This document shows positions 1 through 8,601 of a stretch of DNA of 64,000 nt, in pieces (the first letter of the stretch is position 1; each line of letters opens with the position of its first letter). Source of the stretch: Pelobacter propionicus DSM 2379 (GTDB lineage: Bacteria > Desulfobacterota > Desulfuromonadia > Geobacterales > Pseudopelobacteraceae); NCBI RefSeq assembly GCF_000015045.1, contig NC_008609.1, positions 868,001 to 932,000 on the forward strand, in the 5' to 3' direction. Made by a program: the position numbers and the translations under genes. The notes beneath the pieces are model-generated. The model searched no databases. It saw nothing but the letters and a program-made list of their open reading frames with translations, and had not been told where the DNA came from.

Positions 1-451
1 AGCGCGCCTGGGCACGAAAGATCTGCCGGAATGTCTGGCCTATCCAAAACCCGCGGGTGATCAGCCTGTCCCGGAACAGACCGCGGGCCGGCAGGCCCAC
101 CTGCTGAACGAATCCGGCGCCTATACCGGCATGCGGCGTTATGCGCCGGGCGATACGCTTTCCCGCATTTCGTGGAAAGCATATGCCCGCTTTGACGAGC
201 TTTACACCAAGGAATTCGACGGCGCCCAGGGACGTCCGGCGCTCTGGCTCAGATGGAGCGACGTGCGGGCAAGCGGCGTGGAGCAGAAGCTGTCGCAGCT
301 TTGTCGCTGGATGCTGGATGTGCACGGCCAGAACCGGGAATACGGCCTGGAACTGCCGGGAATGAAGATTGAACCGGCGGGCGAGGAGAGCCATCTCCGC
401 CATTGCCTGCAAGCACTTGCCCTTTATGGCGAAACGGAGCGGACTTCATGA
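1..451 (+). CDS. DUF58 domain protein, C-terminal part (5' end outside window)
   Basis: The reading frame is open from base 2 to the TGA at 449-451, so the start lies upstream of the window. The visible 149 residues include RRYAPGDTLSRISWKAYAR, the C-terminal signature of DUF58 proteins (VWA-like, often beside MoxR ATPases and transglutaminases). The stop overlaps the ATG of the next gene (ATGA), which indicates translational coupling. In this family the usual order is moxR, DUF58, transglutaminase, and the downstream gene fits that order; moxR would be expected just outside the window. The cellular role of DUF58 proteins is poorly defined. Confidence 0.85.
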   Translation, partial: ARLGTKDLPECLAYPKPAGDQPVPEQTAGRQAHLLNESGAYTGMRRYAPGDTLSRISWKAYARFDELYTKEFDGAQGRPALWLRWSDVRASGVEQKLSQLCRWMLDVHGQNREYGLELPGMKIEPAGEESHLRHCLQALALYGETERTS

Positions 452-2526
452 GCGGTTATTATCAGTGGGTACTGCTGACCCTTGTCATGGCCGCTTTCCC
501 GAGTCTTGTGCGTCTTCCCTTATGGGTTGCCGGGATAGCGCTTGCCGGTGGCGCGCTGCATTACGCGGGGCGGTGGCGGAAAGGCTGGTATGGCCGGGGC
601 GCGGGCGCCGCTTTGCTGACGATGACCGTGGCTGGCATCTGGCTTTCGTTTGAAAGCTGGTTCAGCGGCGACGCCGTGCTCAGCTTCTTCATTGCCGTCG
701 TGTTTCTCAAATGGGGGGAGGCGCGCAAACGGCGGGACTATCTGCTTCTGATATTTGCCGCCGTGATCCTGACCGCTTGCGGCACGCTGTATTGGGAAAA
801 CCTTTTGAACCTGCTGCACATGCTGCTGGTGGTTTTTCTGCTTACGGTCAGTCTGGTGGCGATTCACTCGGGTGACTCCGCCTTGTCCGGACTGTTTTTT
901 CTTAGGCGTTCCGGACTGATTTTCGCGCTCGGGCTGCCGCTGATGCTGCTCCTTTTTCTGACCCTGCCGCGTATTCCAGGGCCTTTGTGGGATATCGGCC
1001 TGGCCTTTGGGCTGCCGGTCAAGGCCATGCTGGACCGGGGCGCGGGGGATTTCGGCAAGGCGACATCAATGCAGCCGGGCGGGATTCACAAGGCAAGCCA
1101 GCAGACCGGCAATGTTCTGGTCGCCGAATTCAAGGGCGCCGTGCCCTATAAAAGCCGGCTGTACTGGCGCGGACCGGTTTTCTGGGAGTATGACGGCGAA
1201 AAATGGAATCTCCCGGCAGGCTGGGATGACCGAACCAGGCTGCTCAAGCGCGCTATCCGCACGAAAAAACGGCTCGACCGGGAACTGCATTTCCGGAAGG
1301 ATCCGGTGCGCTACACCCTGCGGGTCATGCCCAATGGCGGCCGCTGGCTTTATGGTCTCGACATTCCCGCGGCGCCGGCCCCCGAATCGTTCATCTCCGA
1401 CGAATACCAGTTGTTGAGCATCCGGAAGATCGACGACCAGGAACCCAAGTTTGAGATGCTTTCGTACCTGGAGTATCTGACAGGGGTCGAGCTTGGCGAC
1501 GAACAGCGGAAAAGGGGGCTTTCCTGGTCGGAAAACTCCAATCCGCGGCTGCGCGCCCTTGGAGCGGAGCTGGCAAAAAAGCATAAAAAGACGGACGCCA
1601 TCGTCCACCAGGCGCTCCGTCTTCTGGCGGACGGCGCCTACCGCTTTGACGCCGGGTATGTCATCCCTCCGGGAAAGGACTCGCTGGATCGCTTCTTCTT
1701 TGACGAAAAACGGGGCGGCGCCGAATATCTCGCCGGCAGTTTCGTGATGCTGATGAGGGCCGCCGGTATTCCGGCCCGGCTGGTCAGCGGCTACCGCGGC
1801 GGGACCATCATCGCGCTGACCAATTTCGTGATCGTCAAACGCGCCGACGCCCATGCCTGGGTGGAAATCTGGCGGGACGGCAAGGGGTGGAGCAGGGTGG
1901 AGCCCAAGGATATCATCCTGCCGCTCGCGGCTGACGACACGGCGCTTTCGGAGAAAAAGCCCAAAGAATCCGTCGTAAAGATGGAAACCGGCAGGGAAAA
2001 GCCGCTCCCCGAAACGGAAAAGCCGGACAAGGGCGGTAAACCGGCGGAACCGGTGGCGGTCAAACAGAAGGATCGCCGGAGTCTGCCGAGCTTATCTTCC
2101 CTTCTGGGAGGCGTGCGGAAATGGGTTATCCGCTACGACCCCAACCGCCAGATGGAACTCCTGAAAGGGGCCGGCGTCAAGGAAGGCAACTGGCTCGATC
2201 TTCTGATTGGCGGTACGGCGGGGGTTCTGTCGTTGCTGGGCATCTATCTGCTGGCGGCATGGTGGCGCGACCGGCGCCGGGTCGACCCGGTTGCGGAGAG
2301 CTGGCTCAGGTTCTGCCGCAGGTTGAAAACGCTCGGCGTGGAGAAGTCGGAAACCGAATGCCCGCGCGACTATCTCCGGCGCGTGAGCCGTGAACGTCCC
2401 GAACTGTCCGCAGCTGCGGAGGATATCATCGGCCGCTACATCCTGATCCGCTACGGGGAGGAGTGCTCCGGGGAAACGACGGCCCTCTTCATGCGTCAGG
2501 TTCAGCGTTTCATCTCCATGTCATAG
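448..2526 (+). CDS. TgpA-like membrane protein with degenerate transglutaminase domain
   Basis: A 692-residue protein. I chose the ATG at 448 because it overlaps the upstream stop. The N-terminal third carries several hydrophobic membrane segments (about residues 5-200, DUF3488-like), followed by a periplasmic transglutaminase-like domain (about 270-500), a Pro/Lys-rich linker, one more membrane segment (about 590-610) and a short C-terminal DUF4129-like tail. The family core normally reads RGFCEHYAS, with the nucleophilic Cys. Here it reads RGGAEYLAGS, so the Cys position is Ala425. The catalytic His is present (DAHAW, His469), but the usual Asp of RVDP is Glu485 (RVEP). The fold looks intact while the triad is broken, so it is probably a non-catalytic member. 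The partner is the upstream DUF58 protein. Confidence 0.85.
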   Translation: MSGYYQWVLLTLVMAAFPSLVRLPLWVAGIALAGGALHYAGRWRKGWYGRGAGAALLTMTVAGIWLSFESWFSGDAVLSFFIAVVFLKWGEARKRRDYLLLIFAAVILTACGTLYWENLLNLLHMLLVVFLLTVSLVAIHSGDSALSGLFFLRRSGLIFALGLPLMLLLFLTLPRIPGPLWDIGLAFGLPVKAMLDRGAGDFGKATSMQPGGIHKASQQTGNVLVAEFKGAVPYKSRLYWRGPVFWEYDGEKWNLPAGWDDRTRLLKRAIRTKKRLDRELHFRKDPVRYTLRVMPNGGRWLYGLDIPAAPAPESFISDEYQLLSIRKIDDQEPKFEMLSYLEYLTGVELGDEQRKRGLSWSENSNPRLRALGAELAKKHKKTDAIVHQALRLLADGAYRFDAGYVIPPGKDSLDRFFFDEKRGGAEYLAGSFVMLMRAAGIPARLVSGYRGGTIIALTNFVIVKRADAHAWVEIWRDGKGWSRVEPKDIILPLAADDTALSEKKPKESVVKMETGREKPLPETEKPDKGGKPAEPVAVKQKDRRSLPSLSSLLGGVRKWVIRYDPNRQMELLKGAGVKEGNWLDLLIGGTAGVLSLLGIYLLAAWWRDRRRVDPVAESWLRFCRRLKTLGVEKSETECPRDYLRRVSRERPELSAAAEDIIGRYILIRYGEECSGETTALFMRQVQRFISMS

Positions 2527-2620
2527 GTTTTCCCTCCCTACCTCCCTCTTGAAGGGGGAGGAACCAGGCAGCAAGAACCCGGCCGGACAACGCTGATAAA
2601 AATTACGAGAAGGACTGAAT

Positions 2621-3811
2621 ATGAAAGATTTCATCTGTTGTGCCCTGTTCCTGCTGCTGACCATTCCGGCGGTTCTTCATGCCGCCCAGGGAGTAACCGA
2701 AGATTACCGGCCGGTCGTGGCCGAAATCGTCAGGCGGGGGGACGCGGCCATGGCCAACTACTCGCCCACGGTCTCGACGCAGACCGGCAACGAGTTTTCC
2801 AGGCTCTATTTCGATATCTTCGAATCCAGCGGCATGGAATTCACCCTCCGGCTGAAAGACAACTCATTCATGCTGCGGATCGAGTCCGGCTTCAGTCTGC
2901 TGATCAGCCAGGCCATGGGGGGAAAGCCGAAAGCGGTTCTGGAAAAGTCATGGGCTGCCCTGAAAAATGACCTCGACTACGCCGTGACTCACTATTCCAG
3001 CAACGGTACCGGCTACGGGGGGCGGGTGATGCAGTCCTTTGTCATTCTCTTCCGCGAAGGCCTTGAGGCCATGCTTGTGGTTGCGGCCCTGGTGGCCTAT
3101 CTCCGCCGCTCGGGATACGCCGACAAGGTCAGGGTCATCTGGCACGGGGTCTGCTGGGCGTTGGTCGCCAGCGTCGTTGCTGCCTGGGTTCTCGGCAGCC
3201 TGATCAGGACGAGCGGGGCCAACCGGGAGATGCTGGAGGGGGTGACCATGCTCGTCGCCGCTGCGGTCCTCCTGTATGTCAGCTACTGGCTGACCGCCAA
3301 AAGGGACGCCGAGCGATGGCAGGCATTCATCAGGGATACGATGGATCGGGCCATGGGCAGGGGAAGCCTGTTTGCCCTCGGTCTGGTCGCCTTTCTCGCC
3401 GTTTTCAGGGAAGGGGCGGAGACGATCCTGTTCTACCAGGCGCTCATGGCAGGGACGTTGGGTGGTCTTGATGCCGTCTGGGTTGGCATGGCGCTGGCCG
3501 CCGTCGCGCTCGTGGTCGTCTACCTGCTGGTGAAAGTCGCCTCGATCCGCCTGCCGCTCGGGCTGTTCTTCGGCGGGACGGCGCTGATGCTGTTTGTCAT
3601 GGCGTTCATGTTTGCCGGCCAGGGGATCCTGGAACTCCAGGTGAGCGGCCTTGTCCGGACGACCCGGCTCGAAGGGTGGCCGATGGTGAGCTGGCTGGGA
3701 CTCTTTCCGACCCGGGAAACGGTCCTGGCGCAGGCGGTCATCCTGTTGCTGCCGCTGCTCGGCATGGTGTGGATGATCGGAAAACGAACACGAGTGGCGG
3801 TCCAACCTTGA
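2621..3811 (+). CDS. FTR1/EfeU family iron permease
   Basis: A 396-residue protein. An N-terminal signal sequence (about residues 1-22) is followed by a roughly 110-residue extracytoplasmic region and then a polytopic FTR1 domain with about seven membrane segments. The two iron-permease signatures are visible: REGLE at about 145-149 and REGAE at about 263-267; their Glu residues bind iron in the family. Start ATG 2621 has an upstream AGAAGGA. The next gene begins on the TTGA overlapping this stop. FTR1 permeases take up Fe, usually after oxidation of Fe(II). The downstream imelysin and cytochromes fit a high-affinity iron-uptake cluster. It could transport another divalent cation, but REGxE motifs strongly favour iron. 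Confidence 0.9.
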   Translation: MKDFICCALFLLLTIPAVLHAAQGVTEDYRPVVAEIVRRGDAAMANYSPTVSTQTGNEFSRLYFDIFESSGMEFTLRLKDNSFMLRIESGFSLLISQAMGGKPKAVLEKSWAALKNDLDYAVTHYSSNGTGYGGRVMQSFVILFREGLEAMLVVAALVAYLRRSGYADKVRVIWHGVCWALVASVVAAWVLGSLIRTSGANREMLEGVTMLVAAAVLLYVSYWLTAKRDAERWQAFIRDTMDRAMGRGSLFALGLVAFLAVFREGAETILFYQALMAGTLGGLDAVWVGMALAAVALVVVYLLVKVASIRLPLGLFFGGTALMLFVMAFMFAGQGILELQVSGLVRTTRLEGWPMVSWLGLFPTRETVLAQAVILLLPLLGMVWMIGKRTRVAVQP

Positions 3812-4194
3812 ATACGTTCACACTGGGGATGCTTATCGCACTGATCGGCTCCGCCGTCGCCGTGTATGTGGGGCTCCCGGAACAGATGCAGGCGCTGTTC
3901 GATGACAGCGTCGAGGCAGCCCAGCAGGTCGGTACCGCGGGGGATCTCCGCTCCATATCGGTCATGCTGGACGCCACCTACGTACTGGACCGGAGACTCC
4001 CCTCCGAAGAGGAATTCCCTGTGTGGCTCAGGGAAACGTTCAAGGAAACCAATGTCAAGGAGCTTGCCGTGGACCATTGGGGCAATCCCTATGTCTACAC
4101 CCTGTCCGGGAATGGAAGGTCATACCGTCTGCACAGTCTGGGGCCGGACGGTATCATGGGGACTGGCGACGATATGGTACGGAGCGGCCCGTAA
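3808..4194 (+). CDS. GspG-like (type II secretion major pseudopilin C-terminal) protein
   Basis: I start this 128-residue protein at TTG 3808, which overlaps the FTR1 stop (TTGA); an ATG at 3829 is the alternative. A hydrophobic N-terminal helix (about residues 5-24) precedes a soluble domain ending with WGNPYVYTLSGNGRSYRL and GPDGIMGTGDD, the C-terminal signature of the GspG pseudopilin. The usual prepilin cleavage site (GFTLIE) is absent, so this is a pseudopilin-like domain on a plain membrane anchor rather than a normal T2SS subunit. No other secretion genes are nearby. Its role in an iron-uptake cluster is unknown; a periplasmic structural or Ca-binding role is only a guess. Confidence 0.75.
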   Translation: MNTFTLGMLIALIGSAVAVYVGLPEQMQALFDDSVEAAQQVGTAGDLRSISVMLDATYVLDRRLPSEEEFPVWLRETFKETNVKELAVDHWGNPYVYTLSGNGRSYRLHSLGPDGIMGTGDDMVRSGP

Positions 4195-4220
4195 CAACCT
4201 GAATTCTATGGAGGTGTGTC

Positions 4221-4760
4221 GTGAACAAGAAACATCAGAGGAAGTTTTTTGTCAACATCCGTTACCAGTGTGCCCAAATGGCGGTTGGCGTTTTCGCCAA
4301 TATTCTGGTGGTGCTCGCGACGGCGGCGCTCCTGTCGTGGTTCTATCTGCTGGAGTGGGACGGCTCGGTTGCCTACAATCACAACCGGACGCTGGTTTTC
4401 CTGGTGCTGGTGTCCGTGTGCGTCGCGACGTTCACGACGGTTTTTTTCAGTTTGCGGCGCAGCCGTTCGGTGGCGGGGTTTCTGGAAAAACTCCATGATG
4501 TGCTGGACCGCGCAAGCCGGGGTGATTTTCCGGAACGCGAGGTCGTCTTCAGAACGTCCGATTATTACGGCCATTTGTCGGCCCCTCTCAACGCCTGCCT
4601 GGAACAGTTGCGGCAGATGCGGGACCCGCGCGGCGCCGCGACGACTGAAGATGTCCGGAAACTCTCGTCCGGGATTGACCGTACCGAACCGGACAGGGGG
4701 GGGAATCCGCGGCGCCTGAATGAGCTGGCTCCGCGGATGGATTCCGGCGGGAGATACTGA
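4221..4760 (+). CDS. Membrane protein with two TM segments and a HAMP-like region
   Basis: A 179-residue protein starting at GTG 4221, with GGAGG 7 bases upstream. Two hydrophobic segments (about residues 22-45 and 60-77) flank a short periplasmic loop. The following amphipathic part (SRSVAGFLEKLHDVLDRASR, about 81-100) resembles a HAMP linker. The C-terminus is polar and Gly/Pro-rich with no recognised output domain. It lies between the GspG-like gene and the imelysin gene and is probably cotranscribed with them. I do not recognise a named family. It could be a truncated chemoreceptor-like or sensor-like protein, or an accessory membrane anchor of the iron-uptake complex. Confidence 0.65.
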   Translation: MNKKHQRKFFVNIRYQCAQMAVGVFANILVVLATAALLSWFYLLEWDGSVAYNHNRTLVFLVLVSVCVATFTTVFFSLRRSRSVAGFLEKLHDVLDRASRGDFPEREVVFRTSDYYGHLSAPLNACLEQLRQMRDPRGAATTEDVRKLSSGIDRTEPDRGGNPRRLNELAPRMDSGGRY

Positions 4761-4761
4761 C

Positions 4762-5964
4762 GTGGGAAAGAAACTGATTCGTTTGACCGTGCTGGCGGCA
4801 CTGGCGCTTCTGGTCGGCCTGGGGGCTGTGGCGCTTGTCCGCAACGAGAGCGTTACACGGTTCCTTGTCGAAAGAAAACTGGACCAGGTGCTTGAGGATT
4901 ACGCGGACAAGGTGGTGCTGAAGACAATTGCCCGCGCCGTTCAGGATTTCAGGCTGCTGGAACAGGCGGCCGTCAGGCTCAGGGCCGAGCCGACCGACGG
5001 GAATGCGGCTGCCGCCGCGGAGGCGTGGCGCACGGCCCGCGCCCAATGGAAGAAGACGGCCACCTTCATGTTCGGACCGGCGGCGCATTACAATTTCGAC
5101 AAGCAGCTGGACACCTTTCCCCTCGATCGTCCCCTGGTGGATCACCTGCTGGGCGAGATGACGGCCGGCAGGGTGGCCGTTGACGAGCGGTACCTGCGCG
5201 AGGAACTGCTGTCTACCCAGCGAGGCCTGCCGGCTGCCGAGTATCTGCTGTTCAGGGATGGAAAACCGCGGCGGGCGAAGGATATGACTCCGGCCGAGCT
5301 GGAGTACCTGGTCGCCGCAACCAGGGCCATGACCCTGGAAAGCATGGACTTCGAGGCATCCTGGGCCGGCTCGTCCAGGATGCCGGCGGACAAGGCGGCC
5401 CTGCTCAAGGCGGCCGGAATGAGAACCAGAAGCTCCTATGCGGATGAGTTCAAGCATCCGGGCGCCCCCGGAAGCCGCTATCTGTCGCACTCCGTTGCGC
5501 TTCAGGAGATTTTTCAGGAAAGCGTGGCAGTTACCGAAGACCTGGGCGACGCCATCGCCGGCGAGCTGGACTCCGCCAACCCCCGTGGCGGCAGGACCTG
5601 GTACAGCCGCAACGGGCGCGCCGACCTCCTGAATATCCTTAAAAGCGTCGAGAACGCGTATCTGGGGGGCGCCGAAGGGGACCGCGGCCATTCGGTGTCG
5701 GAGCTTCTGGCGAGCCGGGACGAGGTTCTTGACCGACGTATCAGAATTGCCCTGGCGGACACGGCGTTCAGGATCACCGAGGCCGCCGGACCGTACGGCG
5801 GAAACGGCGAAGAGAGGGAGCTGCTGATCAGAAGGGCGGAGTCGGCGTGCCACAAGCTGACCGCCCGGCTGTCGGTCGCCGCGCTGCTGGTGGCCATGGA
5901 CCCGTCAACCCGGCCGTTTGCCCCCTACGGAGTCCCGCTGCCGGAATCCCACCCGATGAAATGA
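4762..5964 (+). CDS. Imelysin-like (peptidase M75 / IrpA-related) extracytoplasmic protein
   Basis: A 400-residue protein starting at GTG 4762, preceded by GGCGGGAGA and 1 base after the previous stop. The N-terminal hydrophobic segment (about residues 5-25) is a signal anchor. The rest is helical, with an imelysin-type central region: RGLPAAEYLLF at 154-164 lies where the family has GxHxxE. Here the motif reads GLPAAE (155-160), keeping Gly and Glu but replacing the metal-binding His with Pro. Imelysin proteins are iron-regulated and frequently neighbour FTR1 permeases and DUF1111 di-haem proteins, exactly as here. I infer a periplasmic iron-binding or delivery role; peptidase activity is unlikely. 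Confidence 0.8.
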   Translation: MGKKLIRLTVLAALALLVGLGAVALVRNESVTRFLVERKLDQVLEDYADKVVLKTIARAVQDFRLLEQAAVRLRAEPTDGNAAAAAEAWRTARAQWKKTATFMFGPAAHYNFDKQLDTFPLDRPLVDHLLGEMTAGRVAVDERYLREELLSTQRGLPAAEYLLFRDGKPRRAKDMTPAELEYLVAATRAMTLESMDFEASWAGSSRMPADKAALLKAAGMRTRSSYADEFKHPGAPGSRYLSHSVALQEIFQESVAVTEDLGDAIAGELDSANPRGGRTWYSRNGRADLLNILKSVENAYLGGAEGDRGHSVSELLASRDEVLDRRIRIALADTAFRITEAAGPYGGNGEERELLIRRAESACHKLTARLSVAALLVAMDPSTRPFAPYGVPLPESHPMK

Positions 5965-5972
5965 GGAGACCC

Positions 5973-7439
5973 ATGAATCCAGACGGATTGCGCCGAAAAG
6001 CGCCGTTAATTCTGCTGCTGACACTCACCGTTGTTGCCGTCGGCTTCAGCGCCCGGCTCCTTGCCCATGTGTCGCTGGGGGGGACGCCGCCCGGACTGAC
6101 GGAAGAGTACTTTTCTGGAGGGCGGATGGGGACGGTCTTCGATACCACCTCACGCTGCCTGGAGTTGCCCTCGCCCGCCGTCGCGGCGAACCCGAAGCTG
6201 AACCGGCAGTTCAACGATGGCGAGCTGCTGTTCCTGGCGGATTTCGTCACCGATCCCAAGGCGCCCTACGGCGGGCTGTGACCGGTCTATATCACCAACT
6301 CCTGCATGAACTGCCACCCCAACTACGGCAGGGGACGCCGGGTTGACAAATTTTCCACCCAGTTCGGCAATGGCTACACCGTATTCGTCCATACGCCGGA
6401 CGGCAAGCTTGTCGACGGTTATATGTTCATGCTGCAGACCAGGGCCGTGCCTCCCTACAAGCCGCCTGCCAGAGACGTCAAGATCACTTGGCGCAATTTC
6501 GTCGACCAGTACGGCAACAGGTATCCGGACGGAACCCGCTACAACAGCGGCAAACCGACGGAGGGAACCCTGATCTATCCGACGGCTGAGCTGGTCGATC
6601 CGCTGCTCCCCCTGCCGGCCGGCTACAAGGTCAGCCTCGAATCCACCATCGGGTTCTACGGCAGCGGGCTTCTGGATGCAATCCCCGACGAGGATATCAT
6701 CGCCGAGGCCAAGCGCCAGCAGGCCATGCCCGGGTCGGTCAAGGGCCGGCCCGGCGCATGGATTGTGGAGCCCCACGACGGAAAAAAGCACCTGGGCAAG
6801 TTCACCTATCACAACACCAGGGCGACCCTCCAGAACGGCCCCGGTCTCAACGGTATGTGGAACGTGTTCAACCTCACCCGCACGGATCGTCCGCAGCTGT
6901 TCGCCTCTTCGCAATGGATTGCCAAGCAGAAGGAGCTCGGTCTGGATACAGCCCCCCTTGTCGGTTCGCAACCTCACGAACTGACGCAAAAAGACGTCGA
7001 TGACCTCATGGTCTGGTCCCGCGGCCTGGCGGTGCCCGCCGCGCGCAACCTCCATAAGCCGGAGGTACAACGTGGCAGGGATCTCTTCCAGATGATGGGG
7101 TGCGTGCAATGCCACAAGCCGAGCTGGGTTACGGGCGAGTACCCGTATATTCCCGCCTATGGGAAGCAGAAAATCTGGCCGTATACGGATATGCTGACCC
7201 ATGATCTGGGCACAATGAACCATGGCGTCAGCAGGTTCTTCCGGACGCCGCCTCTCTGGGCCCGGGGGCTGTCGCGTAATGCCGCCGATCACACGGACCT
7301 GTTCCATGACCGGCGCGCCAGAGATTTCGAGGAAGCCATTCTCTGGCATTTCGGCGAGGCGAACTTTGCCCGGGAGATGTTTCGCCACCTTTCCGCGGAC
7401 AAACGAAAGGATGTTATCAGGTTTCTCGAGTCGATCTGA
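5973..7439 (+). pseudogene. Di-haem oxidoreductase (DUF1111 type) interrupted by an in-frame TGA
   Basis: Start ATG 5973 follows AGGAGA. A signal anchor (residues 10-30) leads into a domain that reads GGL then TGA (6279-6281) and continues in the same frame with PVYITNSCMNCHPNYGRG to the stop at 7439. Two haem-binding sites are present after the TGA: CMNCH and CVQCH. DUF1111 thiol-oxidoreductase-like proteins usually read GLGPxxxxxSCxxCH here, so the TGA occupies the position of a conserved Gly (GGA to TGA is one substitution). Without readthrough, neither haem site would be made from the first start. It may be a pseudogene, a sequencing error or a selenocysteine codon. Paired imelysin-DUF1111 genes are a known iron-linked arrangement. 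Confidence 0.75.
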
Positions 7440-7463
7440 TTTTAGGGAAGCGGTGAATCGGAT

Positions 7464-8084
7464 ATGAAAAGGCGGTTTTTGTCGATGAATCAATGGGTTG
7501 TCTGTGGAGCGCTCGCTATCGTTGCGGGGAGCACGGCTCCCGCCGTTGCCGATATCTACATGCATGAAGATGGCAACGGGGTGATCCACTTCACCGATGC
7601 ACCGGTGAACCGCCGGTCCAGGGTGTTCATACGTCACATTGAGGATGACCGGAAGGTGCGTACCACCTTCAGGTTTTCCGGCTACAGCCGTGATCCCGGA
7701 CTGTTTGAGACGATCATCGACTCGTGCGCCACGGAGTACGGAGTGGACAAGGCGCTGGTAAAGGCGGTTATCCGGGCTGAATCGGGGTACAACCCCAACG
7801 CGGTTTCGCCGAAAGGGGCCGCGGGCCTGATGCAGCTCATGCCAAAGACCGCCCAGGGGCTTAAGGTCACGAACGCGTTCGATCCAGCCGACAATATCCG
7901 TGGCGGGGTGCGGTATCTCAGGTTCCTGCTGGACACCTTCAACGGTGACGTCCGGCTTGCCCTGGCCGCGTACAACGCGGGTCTCGCCAAGGTGGCCCGG
8001 TACGGCGGCATTCCCCCCTATCGGGAAACCCGCGACTATGTGGCCAGGGTCATGGACTACCGGAGGGCGTATGGCGATGACTGA
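7464..8084 (+). CDS. Periplasmic lytic transglycosylase (DUF4124 + SLT domain)
   Basis: A 206-residue protein with a signal peptide (about residues 1-29, cleavage near AVAD). A short DUF4124-type segment (YMHEDGNGVIHFTDAP) precedes an SLT/goose-lysozyme-like domain from about residue 75. The catalytic Glu is in AVIRAESGYNP, and GLMQLMP, NIRGGVRYL and LALAAYNAG are the conserved SLT motifs. It cleaves peptidoglycan glycan strands to give 1,6-anhydro ends. It lies 24 bases after the di-haem gene, so it is probably cotranscribed with the iron cluster, perhaps to make room in the wall for an envelope complex; that part is inference. Confidence 0.9.
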   Translation: MKRRFLSMNQWVVCGALAIVAGSTAPAVADIYMHEDGNGVIHFTDAPVNRRSRVFIRHIEDDRKVRTTFRFSGYSRDPGLFETIIDSCATEYGVDKALVKAVIRAESGYNPNAVSPKGAAGLMQLMPKTAQGLKVTNAFDPADNIRGGVRYLRFLLDTFNGDVRLALAAYNAGLAKVARYGGIPPYRETRDYVARVMDYRRAYGDD

Positions 8085-8146
8085 GAAAATCCCGAACGGG
8101 CAACGGAGTACCGACCATCTTCATTCAACACAAGGAGGCTGAACCG

Positions 8147-8599
8147 ATGAAAAGAGAATTCGTATTTGTTGTTGCAGGGATTGCGCTGAGCTGCTCGCTG
8201 TCATGGGGCCAGGAAACGACGTGGCGCAAGGACGTGAAACCGCTGTTCGATGCCAGGTGCGCCGCGTGTCACTCCGATGTCTCCGCTCCCGAACACGATG
8301 CGTTCAAGGAGAAGAAGCAGAGGTGGCTGGCAAACGGGCAGGGAATGCGGATGAACAGCTACAGCCATCTGATTTACTACACTGCCTGGCCCGGCACCGG
8401 CGCCCTGATGCGCAGACTCGATGACGGCAGGAACCTGAAGGGAGGGAAAGCCGGGAACATGTATCAGTTCCTGGGGGCGACGGAGGCGGAACGCCAGAAG
8501 AACCTCGCCGTTTTCAAGGCATGGGTCGGAACATGGGTCGTGAAGCGGTGGCCTGACGTTACCAAGGACGAGTTGAACGGCATCAGGGTGAAATACTGA
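8147..8599 (+). CDS. Periplasmic mono-haem c-type cytochrome
   Basis: A 150-residue protein with a signal peptide (about residues 1-21) and a single haem site, CAACH (about residues 38-42), in RKDVKPLFDARCAACHSD, the start typical of cytochrome c domains found in DUF1111/imelysin clusters. There is a strong ribosome-binding site (AAGGAGG) before ATG 8147. Met residues downstream (GQGMRMNSY, GTGALMRRLDDG) could supply the distal ligand. It ends 2 bases before the next gene. It probably carries electrons to or from the neighbouring di-haem protein during iron oxidation or reduction at the permease. Confidence 0.85.
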   Translation: MKREFVFVVAGIALSCSLSWGQETTWRKDVKPLFDARCAACHSDVSAPEHDAFKEKKQRWLANGQGMRMNSYSHLIYYTAWPGTGALMRRLDDGRNLKGGKAGNMYQFLGATEAERQKNLAVFKAWVGTWVVKRWPDVTKDELNGIRVKY

Positions 8600-8601
8600 T
8601 T

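Noticed and set aside
1066-1854. Long minus-strand open frame (262 codons) inside the transglutaminase-like gene
   Set aside because: It is antisense to a well-conserved protein, has no family motif or ribosome-binding site, and such frames are common in high-GC DNA.
3808-4194. GspG-like protein as a true type II secretion pseudopilin
   Set aside because: There is no prepilin peptidase cleavage motif and no other secretion gene nearby; only the C-terminal domain matches.
6150-7637. 495-codon minus-strand frame across the di-haem oxidoreductase gene
   Set aside because: The plus strand carries two CxxCH sites and conserved sequence; the minus frame shows no recognisable domain.
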